NCBI RefSeq assembly: GCF_900232865.1
Contig: NZ_OCTS01000004.1
Location: forward strand, 124,001-188,000
Direction: 5' to 3'
From: Corynebacterium dentalis
GTDB taxonomy: Bacteria; Actinomycetota; Actinomycetes; Mycobacteriales; Mycobacteriaceae
DNA: 64,000 bases
This document shows, piece by piece, positions 1 through 7,819 of the stretch. The notes beneath the pieces were generated by a model. It saw nothing but the letters and a program-made list of their open reading frames with translations. It searched no databases and was not told the origin of the DNA. The translations under genes were made by a program, and so were the position numbers. Numbering within the stretch: the stretch's first letter is position 1; each line of letters begins with the position of its first letter.

Positions 1-27
1 CCTCGTTGCCCTCGATCTGTTGTTTTG

Positions 28-40
28 TTTCGACGCCAAC
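28..40 (-). repeat. Copy 1 of the GTTGGCGTCGRAAAA repeat
   Basis: The minus strand reads GTTGGCGTCGAAA followed by CA, which is 14 of 15 positions of the recurring motif described in the findings. It lies in the non-coding left edge. Apart from this copy and the hairpin at 64-112, I see no gene in bases 1-157. Confidence 0.6.
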
Positions 41-63
41 CTCGCACCGTGTGCCGCACATGC

Positions 64-113
64 AAAAACCACCGGGAAGTACCTGTTGAAGAGCGCTTTC
101 GCGGTGGTTTTTT
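64..113. terminator. Probable bidirectional terminator hairpin
   Basis: AAAAACCACCG at 64-74 is the exact reverse complement of CGGTGGTTTTT at 102-112. The arms of 11 bp are separated by 27 nt, with an A-run on one side and a T-run on the other, so the hairpin could stop transcription from both directions. It lies downstream of the minus-strand cold-shock gene and of whatever ends to the left of the window. The loop is long, so the call is moderate. Confidence 0.5.
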
Positions 114-124
114 AAAGCGTGCGA

Positions 125-142
125 GGCGGTGAATTCACCGCC
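125..142. repeat. Perfect 18-bp palindrome behind cspA
   Basis: GGCGGTGAATTCACCGCC is fully self-complementary and lies 15 bp beyond the stop codon of the cold-shock gene. There is no T-run, so it is either an mRNA 3'-end stem or a protein binding site rather than a classic terminator. Confidence 0.4.
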
Positions 143-157
143 TTCTAGTCAGCACTC

Positions 158-361
158 TTAGATAGCGATGACGTTCTGAGCCTGCAGGCCCTTATCGGAC
201 TCGCCGATCTCGAACTCAACCTTCTGGTTCTCCTCGAGGGAACGGAAACCGTTGCCCTTGATCTCAGAGTAGTGAACGAAGACATCGTTGGATCCGTCGT
301 CTGGAGCGATGAAACCAAAGCCCTTTTCAGCGTTGAACCACTTCACAGTTCCCTGTGCCAT
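158..361 (-). CDS. cspA: Cold shock protein, CspA family
   Basis: The 67-residue protein is a single cold-shock (OB-fold) domain of normal length. It carries both nucleic-acid-binding signatures, KGFGFI (RNP1, about residues 14-19) and VFVHY (RNP2, about residues 27-31), and begins [10 protein letters not shown] as in most actinobacterial paralogues. Such proteins bind single-stranded RNA or DNA and melt mRNA secondary structure in the cytoplasm. The start is supported by AAGGAAG about 6 nt upstream of the ATG. It is a monocistronic minus-strand gene between hairpins (64-142) and the plus-strand helicase region. Which paralogue it is, and whether it is really cold-induced, cannot be told from sequence. 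Confidence 0.97.
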   Translation of the reverse strand: MAQGTVKWFNAEKGFGFIAPDDGSNDVFVHYSEIKGNGFRSLEENQKVEFEIGESDKGLQAQNVIAI

Positions 362-440
362 ATTCTTACTTCCTTAAATCTTGGTTCGTGCAGCGACTTT
401 TTCACCACACTACTGGTGTATTTCAAAAGAGGTCCCCGTA

Positions 441-548
441 ATGGCGAAGCCTCCACCAGCTAAAAAAATGAAGCAAGTGGGCCCGACTGGAAACGCACGT
501 TGGAAATTGCGACCAGTCACCAGTGTGCCACGAACCAACCCCAAATGA
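441..548 (+). CDS. Possible small basic protein (35 aa)
   Basis: An ATG at 441 opens 35 codons ending in TGA at 546-548. It is preceded by AAAAGAGG with an 8-nt spacer, a good ribosome binding site. The peptide starts MAKPPPAKKMKQVGPTG, contains ARWKLRP, and is rich in Lys, Arg and Pro with no acidic residue. It sits between divergent cspA and the helicase gene, a 267-bp interval that otherwise contains only promoter sequence. I do not recognise the family. The good RBS and the biased composition are the only evidence that it is real, and conservation in relatives would be decisive. Confidence 0.42.
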   Translation: MAKPPPAKKMKQVGPTGNARWKLRPVTSVPRTNPK

Positions 549-628
549 CGAGAGATACCCAAAAATAGCCCACCCCGCCGAACACGATTGGGGGCTGTCT
601 TTCGCCCGAGTATGCTCCAATACTTGCG

Positions 629-3019
629 ATGACTCCCGCTGCTGACCTCCCCGAAAACGGCTCGCCTGCCGCTAGCTCTGCGCCCTCCCCCGCGCCAGGC
701 TCTGGGCGGCGTGTCAGCCTGGGTGAAGAGCTCATCACAGAGCTCGCGGCCACCATGCCGCGCAGCAGCGTGACCCATATTCGGCACGAACCACCCCGGC
801 ATTCAGTCACCACTCCCTGGCCGGACTGGGCACATCCGGAGCTGGTCAGCCACCTAGCGGAACAAGGCCTGACCAGCCTGTGGGCACATCAAGCGCGCAC
901 CGCGGAGCATGCGCATGCGGGCGAAGATGTGATCGTTTCGACAGGCACGGCGTCGGGAAAGAGCCTGGGTTACCAGCTACCCATCCTCAGCGAACTGGCC
1001 CACGGTGGGAACACGGCCACCGCCCTGTACCTCTCGCCTACGAAGGCGCTCGCGCAAGACCAGCGCACCGCGATCGCGCAGATGTGCGCGGGGGTAGACG
1101 CGCTGAAAGATGTCATGGTCGCAACCTATGACGGTGATACCCCCGCTGAAGCGCGGAGGGTCATCCGCGAACAAGCGCGAATCGTGGTGACGAACCCGGA
1201 TATGGTGCACGCGTCAATCCTGGGCAACTCCGGCTCGTGGACGCGGCTGCTGCGGACGCTGAAGTACGTGGTGATTGACGAGTGCCACGTTTACCGCGGG
1301 GTTTTTGGCGCGCACGTGTCCATGGTGTTGCGGCGGCTACTGCGCCTAGCTGCGGAGCCGCCTGTGGTGATTCTGGCCTCCGCGACCAGTGTGGATCCCG
1401 CCGCGCATGCTCAGCGATTGACGGGGAGGAAAAGCGTGCGCGCTGTGACGGAAGACGGCTCGCCCATGGGACAGCGGACCATCGCCCTATGGGAACCAGG
1501 CTTCTTGCCCGACGTCACCGGCGAGCACGGCGCGCCCGTGCGGAGGGCCGCCACCACCGAAGCCTCCGAGGTGATGGGGCGGATTATCGCCACGGGCGCG
1601 CGCACCCTGACGTTTGCGCGGACGCGACGCGGCGCGGAAACCATCGCGATGGGCGCGGCCGAGCAGCTCAGCGTGATGGGCAGGCCGCACGATGCGCAGC
1701 GGATCGCGGCATACCGGGCCGGCTATACCCCGGAGGACCGCCGAGCGTTGGAAAAGCGGCTGGACGACGGCGCATTGCTGGGGATGGCCAGCACCAACGC
1801 TCTGGAGCTGGGCATCGACGTAGGCGGATTGGATGCCGTGGTGGTCAGCGGATTCCCGGGCACTATCGCAAGCTTCCGTCAGCAGGCAGGGCGCGCTGGC
1901 CGCCGAGGTCAGGGCGCACTGGTGGTGATGGTGGGGGCCGATGATCCCATGGATACCTACTTGATTCGCCACCCGGAGGCGCTGCTGGACAAGCCGGTGG
2001 AAAACACGGTGTTCGATCCCGCGAATCCATATATCTTGGCTGATCACTTGGTGTGTGCGGCGGCGGAAAAGCCACTGTCCAGTGCCGAGGTTGATGCTTG
2101 GAGCGGGCGTTCCGTGGCCGAGTACTTGCTGCGCCGTGGGTCGCTGAAGCAGCGTCCACGGGGCATCTTCGCTGATTTGGGCGTGGCCCAGCAGGTGCAT
2201 TCCCGGGTGAGCATCCGAGGCGGGGCCGCCTCTCACGTGGCGATCGTGGATAAGGGCGACGGACGCTTGCTTGGAACCGTGGACTCCTCGCGAGCAATCA
2301 GCGAAGTCCACACCGGGGCCGTATACGTGCATCAGGGCGAGACGTATGTGGTGGACGAGCTGGACCTGGGCGAATCCGTTGCCTGGGTGCACCCCGAGAT
2401 GCCGCCGTACACCACTCGGGTGCGCCGCGATACGGACATCGAGGTGCGACGGACGCGAGGCACGCACGAGGTCATGGACGGCGTGTGGCTGGCGGATGTG
2501 GACGTGGAGGTGTCCCACACGGTGCATTCGTATACCAAGCGCCTGCCGGGCGGCGAAGTGTTGGAAACCGTCCCGTTGGATTACCCACCTGAGCAGCTGC
2601 GCACGCGCGCGGTGGCCTACACGATGGAACCGGATGTGCTGCTGGATCTGGGGTTGCCGGAGCCGACGTGGCCCGGCGCGCTGCACGCTGCGGAGCACGC
2701 GGCGATTGGACTGTTACCGCTGCTTGCCACCTGTGACCGGTGGGATATCGGTGGTGTATCCACGGTGCTGCATGGGGATACGGGACTGCCCACGGTGTTT
2801 GTCTACGACGGTTACATGGGTGGCGCGGGCTTTGCCGAGCAGGGTTTTCAGAACTTTGGACGATGGATGGAGGCCACTGCGGAGACGGTGGAACAGTGCG
2901 AGTGCGAGGCCGGTTGTCCCAGCTGCATTCAGTCACCGAAGTGTGGCAATGGCAACGATCCTCTGTTCAAGCAGGGCGCGATTGCAATTCTGCAGGCGTT
3001 GGCTGAGGCTTCGCGTTGA
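629..3019 (+). CDS. DEAD/DEAH-box helicase with C-terminal DUF1998, MrfA/YprA type
   Basis: This 796-residue superfamily 2 helicase has a Walker A at about residues 105-112 (TGTASGKS) and a DECH Walker B, the region ALYLSPTKALAQDQ (motif Ia), and motif VI QQAGRAGRRGQG. The C-terminal DUF1998 half ends in a four-cysteine cluster (CECEAGC, then PSC and KC) that probably holds a metal. In Bacillus the relative MrfA, a 3'-5' helicase, acts with a nuclease in repair of mitomycin damage. The actinobacterial homologue also sits beside cspA. The start at 629 has no clear Shine-Dalgarno; a TATGCT-like -10 about 12 nt upstream suggests a leaderless or very short leader. No partner nuclease lies next to it here. 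Confidence 0.9.
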   Translation: MTPAADLPENGSPAASSAPSPAPGSGRRVSLGEELITELAATMPRSSVTHIRHEPPRHSVTTPWPDWAHPELVSHLAEQGLTSLWAHQARTAEHAHAGEDVIVSTGTASGKSLGYQLPILSELAHGGNTATALYLSPTKALAQDQRTAIAQMCAGVDALKDVMVATYDGDTPAEARRVIREQARIVVTNPDMVHASILGNSGSWTRLLRTLKYVVIDECHVYRGVFGAHVSMVLRRLLRLAAEPPVVILASATSVDPAAHAQRLTGRKSVRAVTEDGSPMGQRTIALWEPGFLPDVTGEHGAPVRRAATTEASEVMGRIIATGARTLTFARTRRGAETIAMGAAEQLSVMGRPHDAQRIAAYRAGYTPEDRRALEKRLDDGALLGMASTNALELGIDVGGLDAVVVSGFPGTIASFRQQAGRAGRRGQGALVVMVGADDPMDTYLIRHPEALLDKPVENTVFDPANPYILADHLVCAAAEKPLSSAEVDAWSGRSVAEYLLRRGSLKQRPRGIFADLGVAQQVHSRVSIRGGAASHVAIVDKGDGRLLGTVDSSRAISEVHTGAVYVHQGETYVVDELDLGESVAWVHPEMPPYTTRVRRDTDIEVRRTRGTHEVMDGVWLADVDVEVSHTVHSYTKRLPGGEVLETVPLDYPPEQLRTRAVAYTMEPDVLLDLGLPEPTWPGALHAAEHAAIGLLPLLATCDRWDIGGVSTVLHGDTGLPTVFVYDGYMGGAGFAEQGFQNFGRWMEATAETVEQCECEAGCPSCIQSPKCGNGNDPLFKQGAIAILQALAEASR

Positions 3020-3127
3020 TTGAATGCTGAGCTGGCCAGGCGGTTTCGCTAGACGGTTTCGCCGGGTTGATTCGCCAGGGCTCAAAATTCTCGTTTCGCT
3101 GACACGTCGCAGCCTTCCTCCATAAAC

Positions 3128-3141
3128 TTTCCTTAAGGAAA
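3128..3141. promoter_or_regulatory. Perfect 14-bp palindrome upstream of the lipase
   Basis: TTTCCTTAAGGAAA is fully self-complementary and ends 15 bp before the lipase ATG, just upstream of its GGAGG ribosome binding site. Its position fits an operator or a 5'-UTR hairpin. I do not recognise it as the site of a known corynebacterial regulator. Confidence 0.35.
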
Positions 3142-3156
3142 CTTTTTGGAGGTCCC

Positions 3157-4506
3157 ATGCTCTCGTCCGCTCGCCCTGCTTATCACGCTCCTGCCCGCAC
3201 GCTTCGTCGCCGAGTGGCCGCTTCACTGTGCGCTTCCTCGCTGCTAGCAGCTGGAATCACGGCCATCGGCACCCCGGTCGCTACGGCGCAATCTTCGCAG
3301 GCGTTTGGCTCGATTGCGGATATCACTCCGGAATCTGCGGTGCAGTTGGGAACATCGCCGAAGCCGCTGCCTCCACACGCCAATTCCACCGTTGATAGTG
3401 GCCTGCCAGTTGCCGCACCTACCGCAGATCAACTGACTCCCGGCACTGTCCACGCGGAGGTTCCTCTGGATCCTTCAGTTGGTCTGCCCGCAGCCGCTAC
3501 CCAGCAGCGCTTTGCATATACGACAATCGACCAGCACGGCCAGGCCGCCACCTCCACTGCCGCCATTTTCCTACCTGAGGGACCAGCCCCCGAGGGCGGC
3601 TATCCAGTCCTGGCGTGGGCGCACGGAACCACCGGCCTGGGCACCCAGTGCGCGCCGAGCATTAACCCGCGCTCAGAGCGAGATTCGCAGTACTTGAGCC
3701 ATTGGTTGAATCAGGGCTATGCGATCGTCGCCTCGGACTATGCAGGGCTGGGCTCCCCCGGCCTGCACAGCTACCTCAACGGCAAGGTCACGGGCGCCAA
3801 TGTCATCGATTCGGTGATCGCCGCGCAGAACCTGCCCGACGGTACCCAGCTGTCCAGGCAGTGGTCGGTCATCGGCCAATCCCAGGGTGGCGGTGCCGCG
3901 CTGCACGTTGCCCTGCAGGCCACCGAACGCAGCCAAGCGGCCGGTCTAGACTTCCGCGGAACCGTCGCCACGGGCGCTCCCGCCTACATCGAGGAGATCG
4001 TGCTCGCAGGCGGCCCCACGTTCCCACCGGTTCCTCTGCCCGAGGGGCTCACCGTGTACGCGCTCTACATCCTGGGCGCATTCCGGGAAGCCCGCCCGGA
4101 TATTGACATCGATTCTGTGCTGACGGACGAGGGCAAACAGATGGTCGCCACCGCAGAGCAGTCCTGCTACGGGCAGCTCGCGCAGTCTATGGATGGGGTG
4201 AACCTGGCTCGCGCATTCAACAAGCCGCTGCGCAGTTTGCCGGGTCTCGAGCAGGCGCTACGCGACTACATGCAAACCCCCACCCGCGGCTACGACCGCC
4301 CGGTTTTCCTCGGTCACGGCATCACGGACATCGATGTTCCTAGCCCCATCGGCATCATCCTCAACTCGGAAATGTGGCTCAACCAGTTTGTTGGCGGTAA
4401 CCGCAACAACCGCGTGGAAGTCCACTGGTACCCCACGGATCACGGCGGTACCGTGATGCGCTCGACCGTCGATTCCACCCCTTTCATGCGTTCCTTGTTT
4501 GTTTAA
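3157..4506 (+). CDS. Secreted lipase/esterase of the LIP (PF03583) family
   Basis: The 449-residue precursor has an N-terminal signal peptide: Arg-rich n-region TLRRRVAA, hydrophobic core, and an ATAQ cleavage zone near residue 44. The mature part is an alpha/beta hydrolase with a nucleophile elbow GQSQGG (Ser near residue 243), a CTERMINAL-side DIDVP loop (Asp candidate) and YPTDHGG (His candidate). LIP-family secretory lipases hydrolyse triacylglycerols or esters outside the cell and are common in lipid-requiring corynebacteria, where they may supply fatty acids; that role is inferred. A GGAGG ribosome binding site lies 5 nt before the ATG, and a palindrome lies just upstream of it. It converges on the Tad cluster. 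Confidence 0.88.
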   Translation: MLSSARPAYHAPARTLRRRVAASLCASSLLAAGITAIGTPVATAQSSQAFGSIADITPESAVQLGTSPKPLPPHANSTVDSGLPVAAPTADQLTPGTVHAEVPLDPSVGLPAAATQQRFAYTTIDQHGQAATSTAAIFLPEGPAPEGGYPVLAWAHGTTGLGTQCAPSINPRSERDSQYLSHWLNQGYAIVASDYAGLGSPGLHSYLNGKVTGANVIDSVIAAQNLPDGTQLSRQWSVIGQSQGGGAALHVALQATERSQAAGLDFRGTVATGAPAYIEEIVLAGGPTFPPVPLPEGLTVYALYILGAFREARPDIDIDSVLTDEGKQMVATAEQSCYGQLAQSMDGVNLARAFNKPLRSLPGLEQALRDYMQTPTRGYDRPVFLGHGITDIDVPSPIGIILNSEMWLNQFVGGNRNNRVEVHWYPTDHGGTVMRSTVDSTPFMRSLFV

Positions 4507-4528
4507 GTTCTCCATGCGCTCCCCGCCC

Positions 4529-4840
4529 CTACCCTCCCGCGGCGTCGGTGGGGCCGGCGGTCGCGGTTGCTGTTCTCCCTAATTTTTCGACGCCAACCCT
4601 CACCATCTCCCCATCATTGACGCAGCTCGACACGGTGACCCGGTTCGCTCGTGCGAAAGCTTCTGCCACCGCACAGGCCTCCCCATTCCCACTGGCCTGT
4701 GCCGCAGCTGCGGAGAGCGCGGCGAGATCGGCCGCGCTCTGCGTCTGCTGTTGCAGCAGTAGAGCCTGCGTACCCACGGAGACAACCCCCGCGGTCGCGA
4801 TCACGGACAGGATGCACGAAACGCCCAATGCAGTGCTCAT
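4529..4840 (-). CDS. TadE/TadG-like pilus-locus protein (Rv3654c type)
   Basis: The 103-residue protein has one N-terminal hydrophobic segment (about residues 5-30) followed by a short extracellular part containing QQQTQSAADLAALSAA, the characteristic 'TadG-like' region, and two Cys that could form a disulfide. It is the last gene of the six-gene minus-strand Tad cluster, 9 bp after the TadE gene. Family members are called helicase/secretion neighbourhood TadE-like proteins and are probably minor pilins or pilus assembly factors. It lacks a clear Glu+5 prepilin motif. A copy of the 15-bp repeat lies inside the gene and encodes VGVEK. Confidence 0.8.
   Translation of the reverse strand: MSTALGVSCILSVIATAGVVSVGTQALLLQQQTQSAADLAALSAAAAQASGNGEACAVAEAFARANRVTVSSCVNDGEMVRVGVEKLGRTATATAGPTDAAGG
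4583..4597 (-). repeat. Copy 2 of the GTTGGCGTCGRAAAA repeat (exact)
   Basis: The minus strand reads GTTGGCGTCGAAAAA, a perfect match. It lies inside the TadE/G-like gene and is read as V-G-V-E-K. Confidence 0.75.
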
Positions 4841-4849
4841 AGAAGTCCT

Positions 4850-5158
4850 TCAGTAATCGCTGGGCTCAACGGCGATGCTTGCCTGGCCTGTGACGTCGAA
4901 AAGGCGCGCGGGCACGTGAACGGACACGGTAACCGCGTCTTGTCCACCAATGGACGTCCGCTGCACGTCCACCTGAGCACCGGGATGCTTGGCTGCAACG
5001 AAACCTGCGCCGTTTCCTCCCAGCGCTTCCACGCGTGCGGCGTCTCGGGCTAAAGATTCAGCCGCCGAGCGGGAGGCCACGGTGCTGAAGCCGGCCAGCA
5101 ACAGTCCCACGGTGACAGCCAGCGAGGTAAACACCATGGCTCCCTCGACGGTATTCAC
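4850..5158 (-). CDS. TadE-family minor pilin (Rv3655c type)
   Basis: The 102-residue protein begins MNTVEGAMVFTSLAVTVGLLLAG: a short leader with Glu at position +5 from the first Met and a hydrophobic helix, as in TadE pseudopilins. The rest is a small polar domain. TadE proteins are membrane-anchored pseudopilins that work with TadA, TadB and TadC in Flp-pilus assembly. The start lies 6 bp after the stop of the Flp pilin gene, and the stop lies 9 bp before the next TadE-like gene, so the genes are clearly co-transcribed. Confidence 0.82.
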   Translation of the reverse strand: MNTVEGAMVFTSLAVTVGLLLAGFSTVASRSAAESLARDAARVEALGGNGAGFVAAKHPGAQVDVQRTSIGGQDAVTVSVHVPARLFDVTGQASIAVEPSDY

Positions 5159-5164
5159 GGCTTC

Positions 5165-5446
5165 CTACTGGTTGAGAGCTCGGGTGAAGATGCCAGTCAG
5201 CGCTTGTTCCACCGCGTCCGAGGTCACGATGGTGTACAACAGCGCACCGAAGGCAGCGGCCGCGACTGTGCCGAGGGCGTACTCAACGGTGCTCATGCCG
5301 CGCTCGTCGCGATAGTGCTCGCCGAGCAGCTCCACGATGCGGTTGGCCACGCGCTGCAGCGCGGACTGCGAGTGGTGGATCATCACGTTGGCGTGACTGA
5401 TTGGGCTAATGGTGGCGGTGTTCTGTTCGGTAATTGGTGTGGACAT
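5165..5446 (-). CDS. Flp-type major pilin candidate (DUF4244, Rv3656c type)
   Basis: The 93-residue protein has an unusually long, polar leader of 50 residues and then G50/MSTVEYALGTVAAAAFG. That is a prepilin-peptidase site with Glu at +5 of the mature protein, followed by one hydrophobic helix of about 22 residues and a short tail. The mature pilin would be about 43 residues, as in Flp pilins. The DUF4244 family is constantly found at this place in actinobacterial Tad loci. GGGGGA lies 6 nt before the ATG. No prepilin peptidase gene is visible in the window. Confidence 0.82.
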   Translation of the reverse strand: MSTPITEQNTATISPISHANVMIHHSQSALQRVANRIVELLGEHYRDERGMSTVEYALGTVAAAAFGALLYTIVTSDAVEQALTGIFTRALNQ

Positions 5447-5507
5447 GATTTTTCCCCCTACTGGATTGGATGGAGTGGATTGGATTGAGCAGTTTGCTCG
5501 GTTGTTG

Positions 5508-6578
5508 TTAGAAACCCGCGAGTCCGATGACCAGCGGAATGAGGCCGACCACGATGAAGGCCGGTAGGAAGCACAGCGTCAACGGCGCAGCGATGGTGAC
5601 CAGGATCTTTTCCGCGTTGGCAACCGCGTTGTCCTTGACGGTTTGGCGCAGCCGCTTGGCTTGCCTGTTGATCCCCCGCACCAGTTCCGACCCCGCCCTG
5701 GTTTGCTGTGCTGCTTGGCGCGCGACAGGACCGAAAAGCTCATGCTTTTCTAGCGTCTCCCATGCCTGTCTCCCCGCCCCCAGCTGGAGGAGCGCGGCGA
5801 CAAGCACTGCTTCGGCTGGCCCGTGTGCGCTGGCGATCGCCCACGCGTGAGACGTAGGAAATCCAGCCGCAAGACCAGCAGAAAACACATCGAGGAGACA
5901 CGCGACCTCCAGCGGATCTTCTCCCCTGGGACCAGCCCTGCCGCCCACTCCGCCGAGCGCCTTGACGGACAAGGCCTCTGTCCACCACACGCCCGCGCAG
6001 GCCATGAGCGCTCCCACCAGCAACAGCAGCGATCCCACGGGATTGAATAGCAGGAAGTATGCGCTGCCTATGCCCATGGATTCACCCATGACAACCGCTG
6101 CGGCAGGCAAAATCAACAGCACGATCACGGTCAACCGAGCACCGGCCATGGCACTGTACGCGGTGGAGCGCTGGGCCAAGCGAGTCTCCAGGTCCTCCAG
6201 CACCGTGTCGGACAACTTCCCGAAAGCCAGCCCGTAATTGTGAGCCAGAGACCACACAAGAAACAGCTTGCTCAATGCGGGATCTCCTGGAGTGGCGTGT
6301 TCCACCGAAACGCCCAGCCGGATGCCAGCCACCGCGAGCTTCAAATCCTCGCGCATCCCGGCGCGCTCCACCACAGTCAGTGCCTGCTCGGCCGCCTCGA
6401 GCTCTCGCGCGCCCGCGTAGACCTCCCGATTCATCGCGTCCACGAACTCTTTGACGCTGTTCAACGTGGCTAATTCCCGATTCGCCGCCATGATCCGCTG
6501 CACCACCAAGCGGACGGTAAACCCCGTCAACACACTCACTGCTACCCAGACGCCACACGTCAGCGGATTCATGCGCAA
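5508..6578 (-). CDS. tadB: Fused TadB-TadC pilus assembly membrane protein
   Basis: One 356-residue ORF carries two type II secretion F-like units. The first (about residues 1-200) has an N-terminal membrane segment, a cytoplasmic helical part (LELAEQAL..., AHNYGLAFGKLSDTVLEDLE) and two membrane helices. The second (about residues 210-356) repeats the layout with QQTRAGSELVRGINRQAKRLR and a terminal hydrophobic pair. In M. tuberculosis I recall two adjacent genes, Rv3657c and Rv3658c, at this place, so this looks like a fusion. The start overlaps the end of tadA by 10 bp, indicating translational coupling. The protein is the inner-membrane platform against which the TadA ATPase acts. Confidence 0.85.
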   Translation of the reverse strand: MRMNPLTCGVWVAVSVLTGFTVRLVVQRIMAANRELATLNSVKEFVDAMNREVYAGARELEAAEQALTVVERAGMREDLKLAVAGIRLGVSVEHATPGDPALSKLFLVWSLAHNYGLAFGKLSDTVLEDLETRLAQRSTAYSAMAGARLTVIVLLILPAAAVVMGESMGIGSAYFLLFNPVGSLLLLVGALMACAGVWWTEALSVKALGGVGGRAGPRGEDPLEVACLLDVFSAGLAAGFPTSHAWAIASAHGPAEAVLVAALLQLGAGRQAWETLEKHELFGPVARQAAQQTRAGSELVRGINRQAKRLRQTVKDNAVANAEKILVTIAAPLTLCFLPAFIVVGLIPLVIGLAGF

Positions 6579-7819
6579 TCCCCCACCACTGCAAGCCCCA
6601 GCTCTTCACAACACTGCGCCCAGTGCAGTGCCGGCCCGCAATCCCACACCATCTCGACGGCCAATTGTCCGCCTGAACTGCATAAACGCCCGATCTGCGC
6701 CAGCCGCCGCACACCATCAGCTCTCTCCAGGTGCAACACGTAGTCCACACCATCGCCAACTTGCTGCGCGATAGTCTCCGCGGACATCCCCGCCATCGCC
6801 CCGAGCGCCATCAACCGTCCGGCTACAGCCTGCGCGCTGTTGGCGTGCAGTGTTCCCGCACTGCCTGCATGCCCGGTGTTGAACGCCACCAGGAGGTCAG
6901 CAATCTCCGCTCCTCGCACCTCTCCCACCACGATCCTGTCCGGCCGCATGCGCAGGCACTGCTTCACCAGCTGCTGCATGTCCACCCCGCCGCGGCCGTC
7001 GGCGTTGTCCTTCCGCGTCACCAGTTTCACCAGGTTGCGGTGCGCGAGCATGAGCTCGGGTGTGTCCTCCACCACCACAATCCGTTGCGCCGGGTCCACC
7101 AGATCCATCAGGCTGGCCAGCAGCGTGGTCTTTCCGGTTCCCGTTCCGCCTGTGACCAGCACGTTCTTTCTTTTTCCGACGCAAGCCCGCAGAAATTCCG
7201 CCACCTGCCCCGGACACAAACCCGCCGTCGCCAGCTCGTCCAAGGACCATGCGCTCTGCCGGAGTGCACGCACGCTGATGCTGGTCCCACCTACAGCGGG
7301 TGGGGAGAGCACTGCGTGGATCCGCAGCCCATCTGCCGCCACACCGCGCGGCAGGGCGCTCAGCATCCCGTCCGCGAACGGACGGGCATCGTCCAACCTG
7401 GTTCCGCACCGATCGGCCAGCCCCACTGCGAGGTCCCGCACTTCAGCTACAGAAAACTCTCGGTAGGCGTATAGCTCCATACCGTCTCCGCGATCGCACC
7501 ACACGTCTCCGGTGGGGTTAACCACCATGTCGGTGACTCGCGGATCCATAAGTGCCTCGGTGAGCCTGCCCACCCCGGATAGTTCCCGGTCGATGCGCCT
7601 GGCATCATCGACCAACGTTGCGGTGTCATAATCCGGAAGGCTCGTGAGCACATCAACGATGCCGCTCATTTCTGGGCTGGTCACACCTTGTTTCGCCAGC
7701 TCCCATCGCACCCGCGTGGTGGGATCTTGGGCCTTAGATTCCCCGCCACATGCGGCACGATCAACGGCCGATTTCCTACCGAACCGAGACAGAATTCCGG
7801 CCTTCATCACGCTCTTCAT
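6569..7819 (-). CDS. tadA: TadA/CpaF-type pilus assembly ATPase
   Basis: The 416-residue protein is a secretion ATPase of the VirB11/GspE superfamily. It has a Walker A GGTGTGKTT near the middle, an Asp box (VVVEDTPEL), a Walker B-like RMRPDRIVVGEVRG and the HANSA His region (SAGTLHANSA). It energises Flp pilus assembly or retraction in the cytoplasm. Its ATG overlaps the stop of the CpaE-like gene by 4 bp (ATGA). The length fits TadA/CpaF. No second, retraction-type ATPase is present nearby. Confidence 0.93.
   Translation of the reverse strand: MKSVMKAGILSRFGRKSAVDRAACGGESKAQDPTTRVRWELAKQGVTSPEMSGIVDVLTSLPDYDTATLVDDARRIDRELSGVGRLTEALMDPRVTDMVVNPTGDVWCDRGDGMELYAYREFSVAEVRDLAVGLADRCGTRLDDARPFADGMLSALPRGVAADGLRIHAVLSPPAVGGTSISVRALRQSAWSLDELATAGLCPGQVAEFLRACVGKRKNVLVTGGTGTGKTTLLASLMDLVDPAQRIVVVEDTPELMLAHRNLVKLVTRKDNADGRGGVDMQQLVKQCLRMRPDRIVVGEVRGAEIADLLVAFNTGHAGSAGTLHANSAQAVAGRLMALGAMAGMSAETIAQQVGDGVDYVLHLERADGVRRLAQIGRLCSSGGQLAVEMVWDCGPALHWAQCCEELGLAVVGDCA

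Noticed and set aside
1487..2698. 403-codon antisense ORF inside the helicase gene
   Set aside because: It is the complementary shadow of a GC-rich coding region, with no RBS and His/Arg-biased composition.
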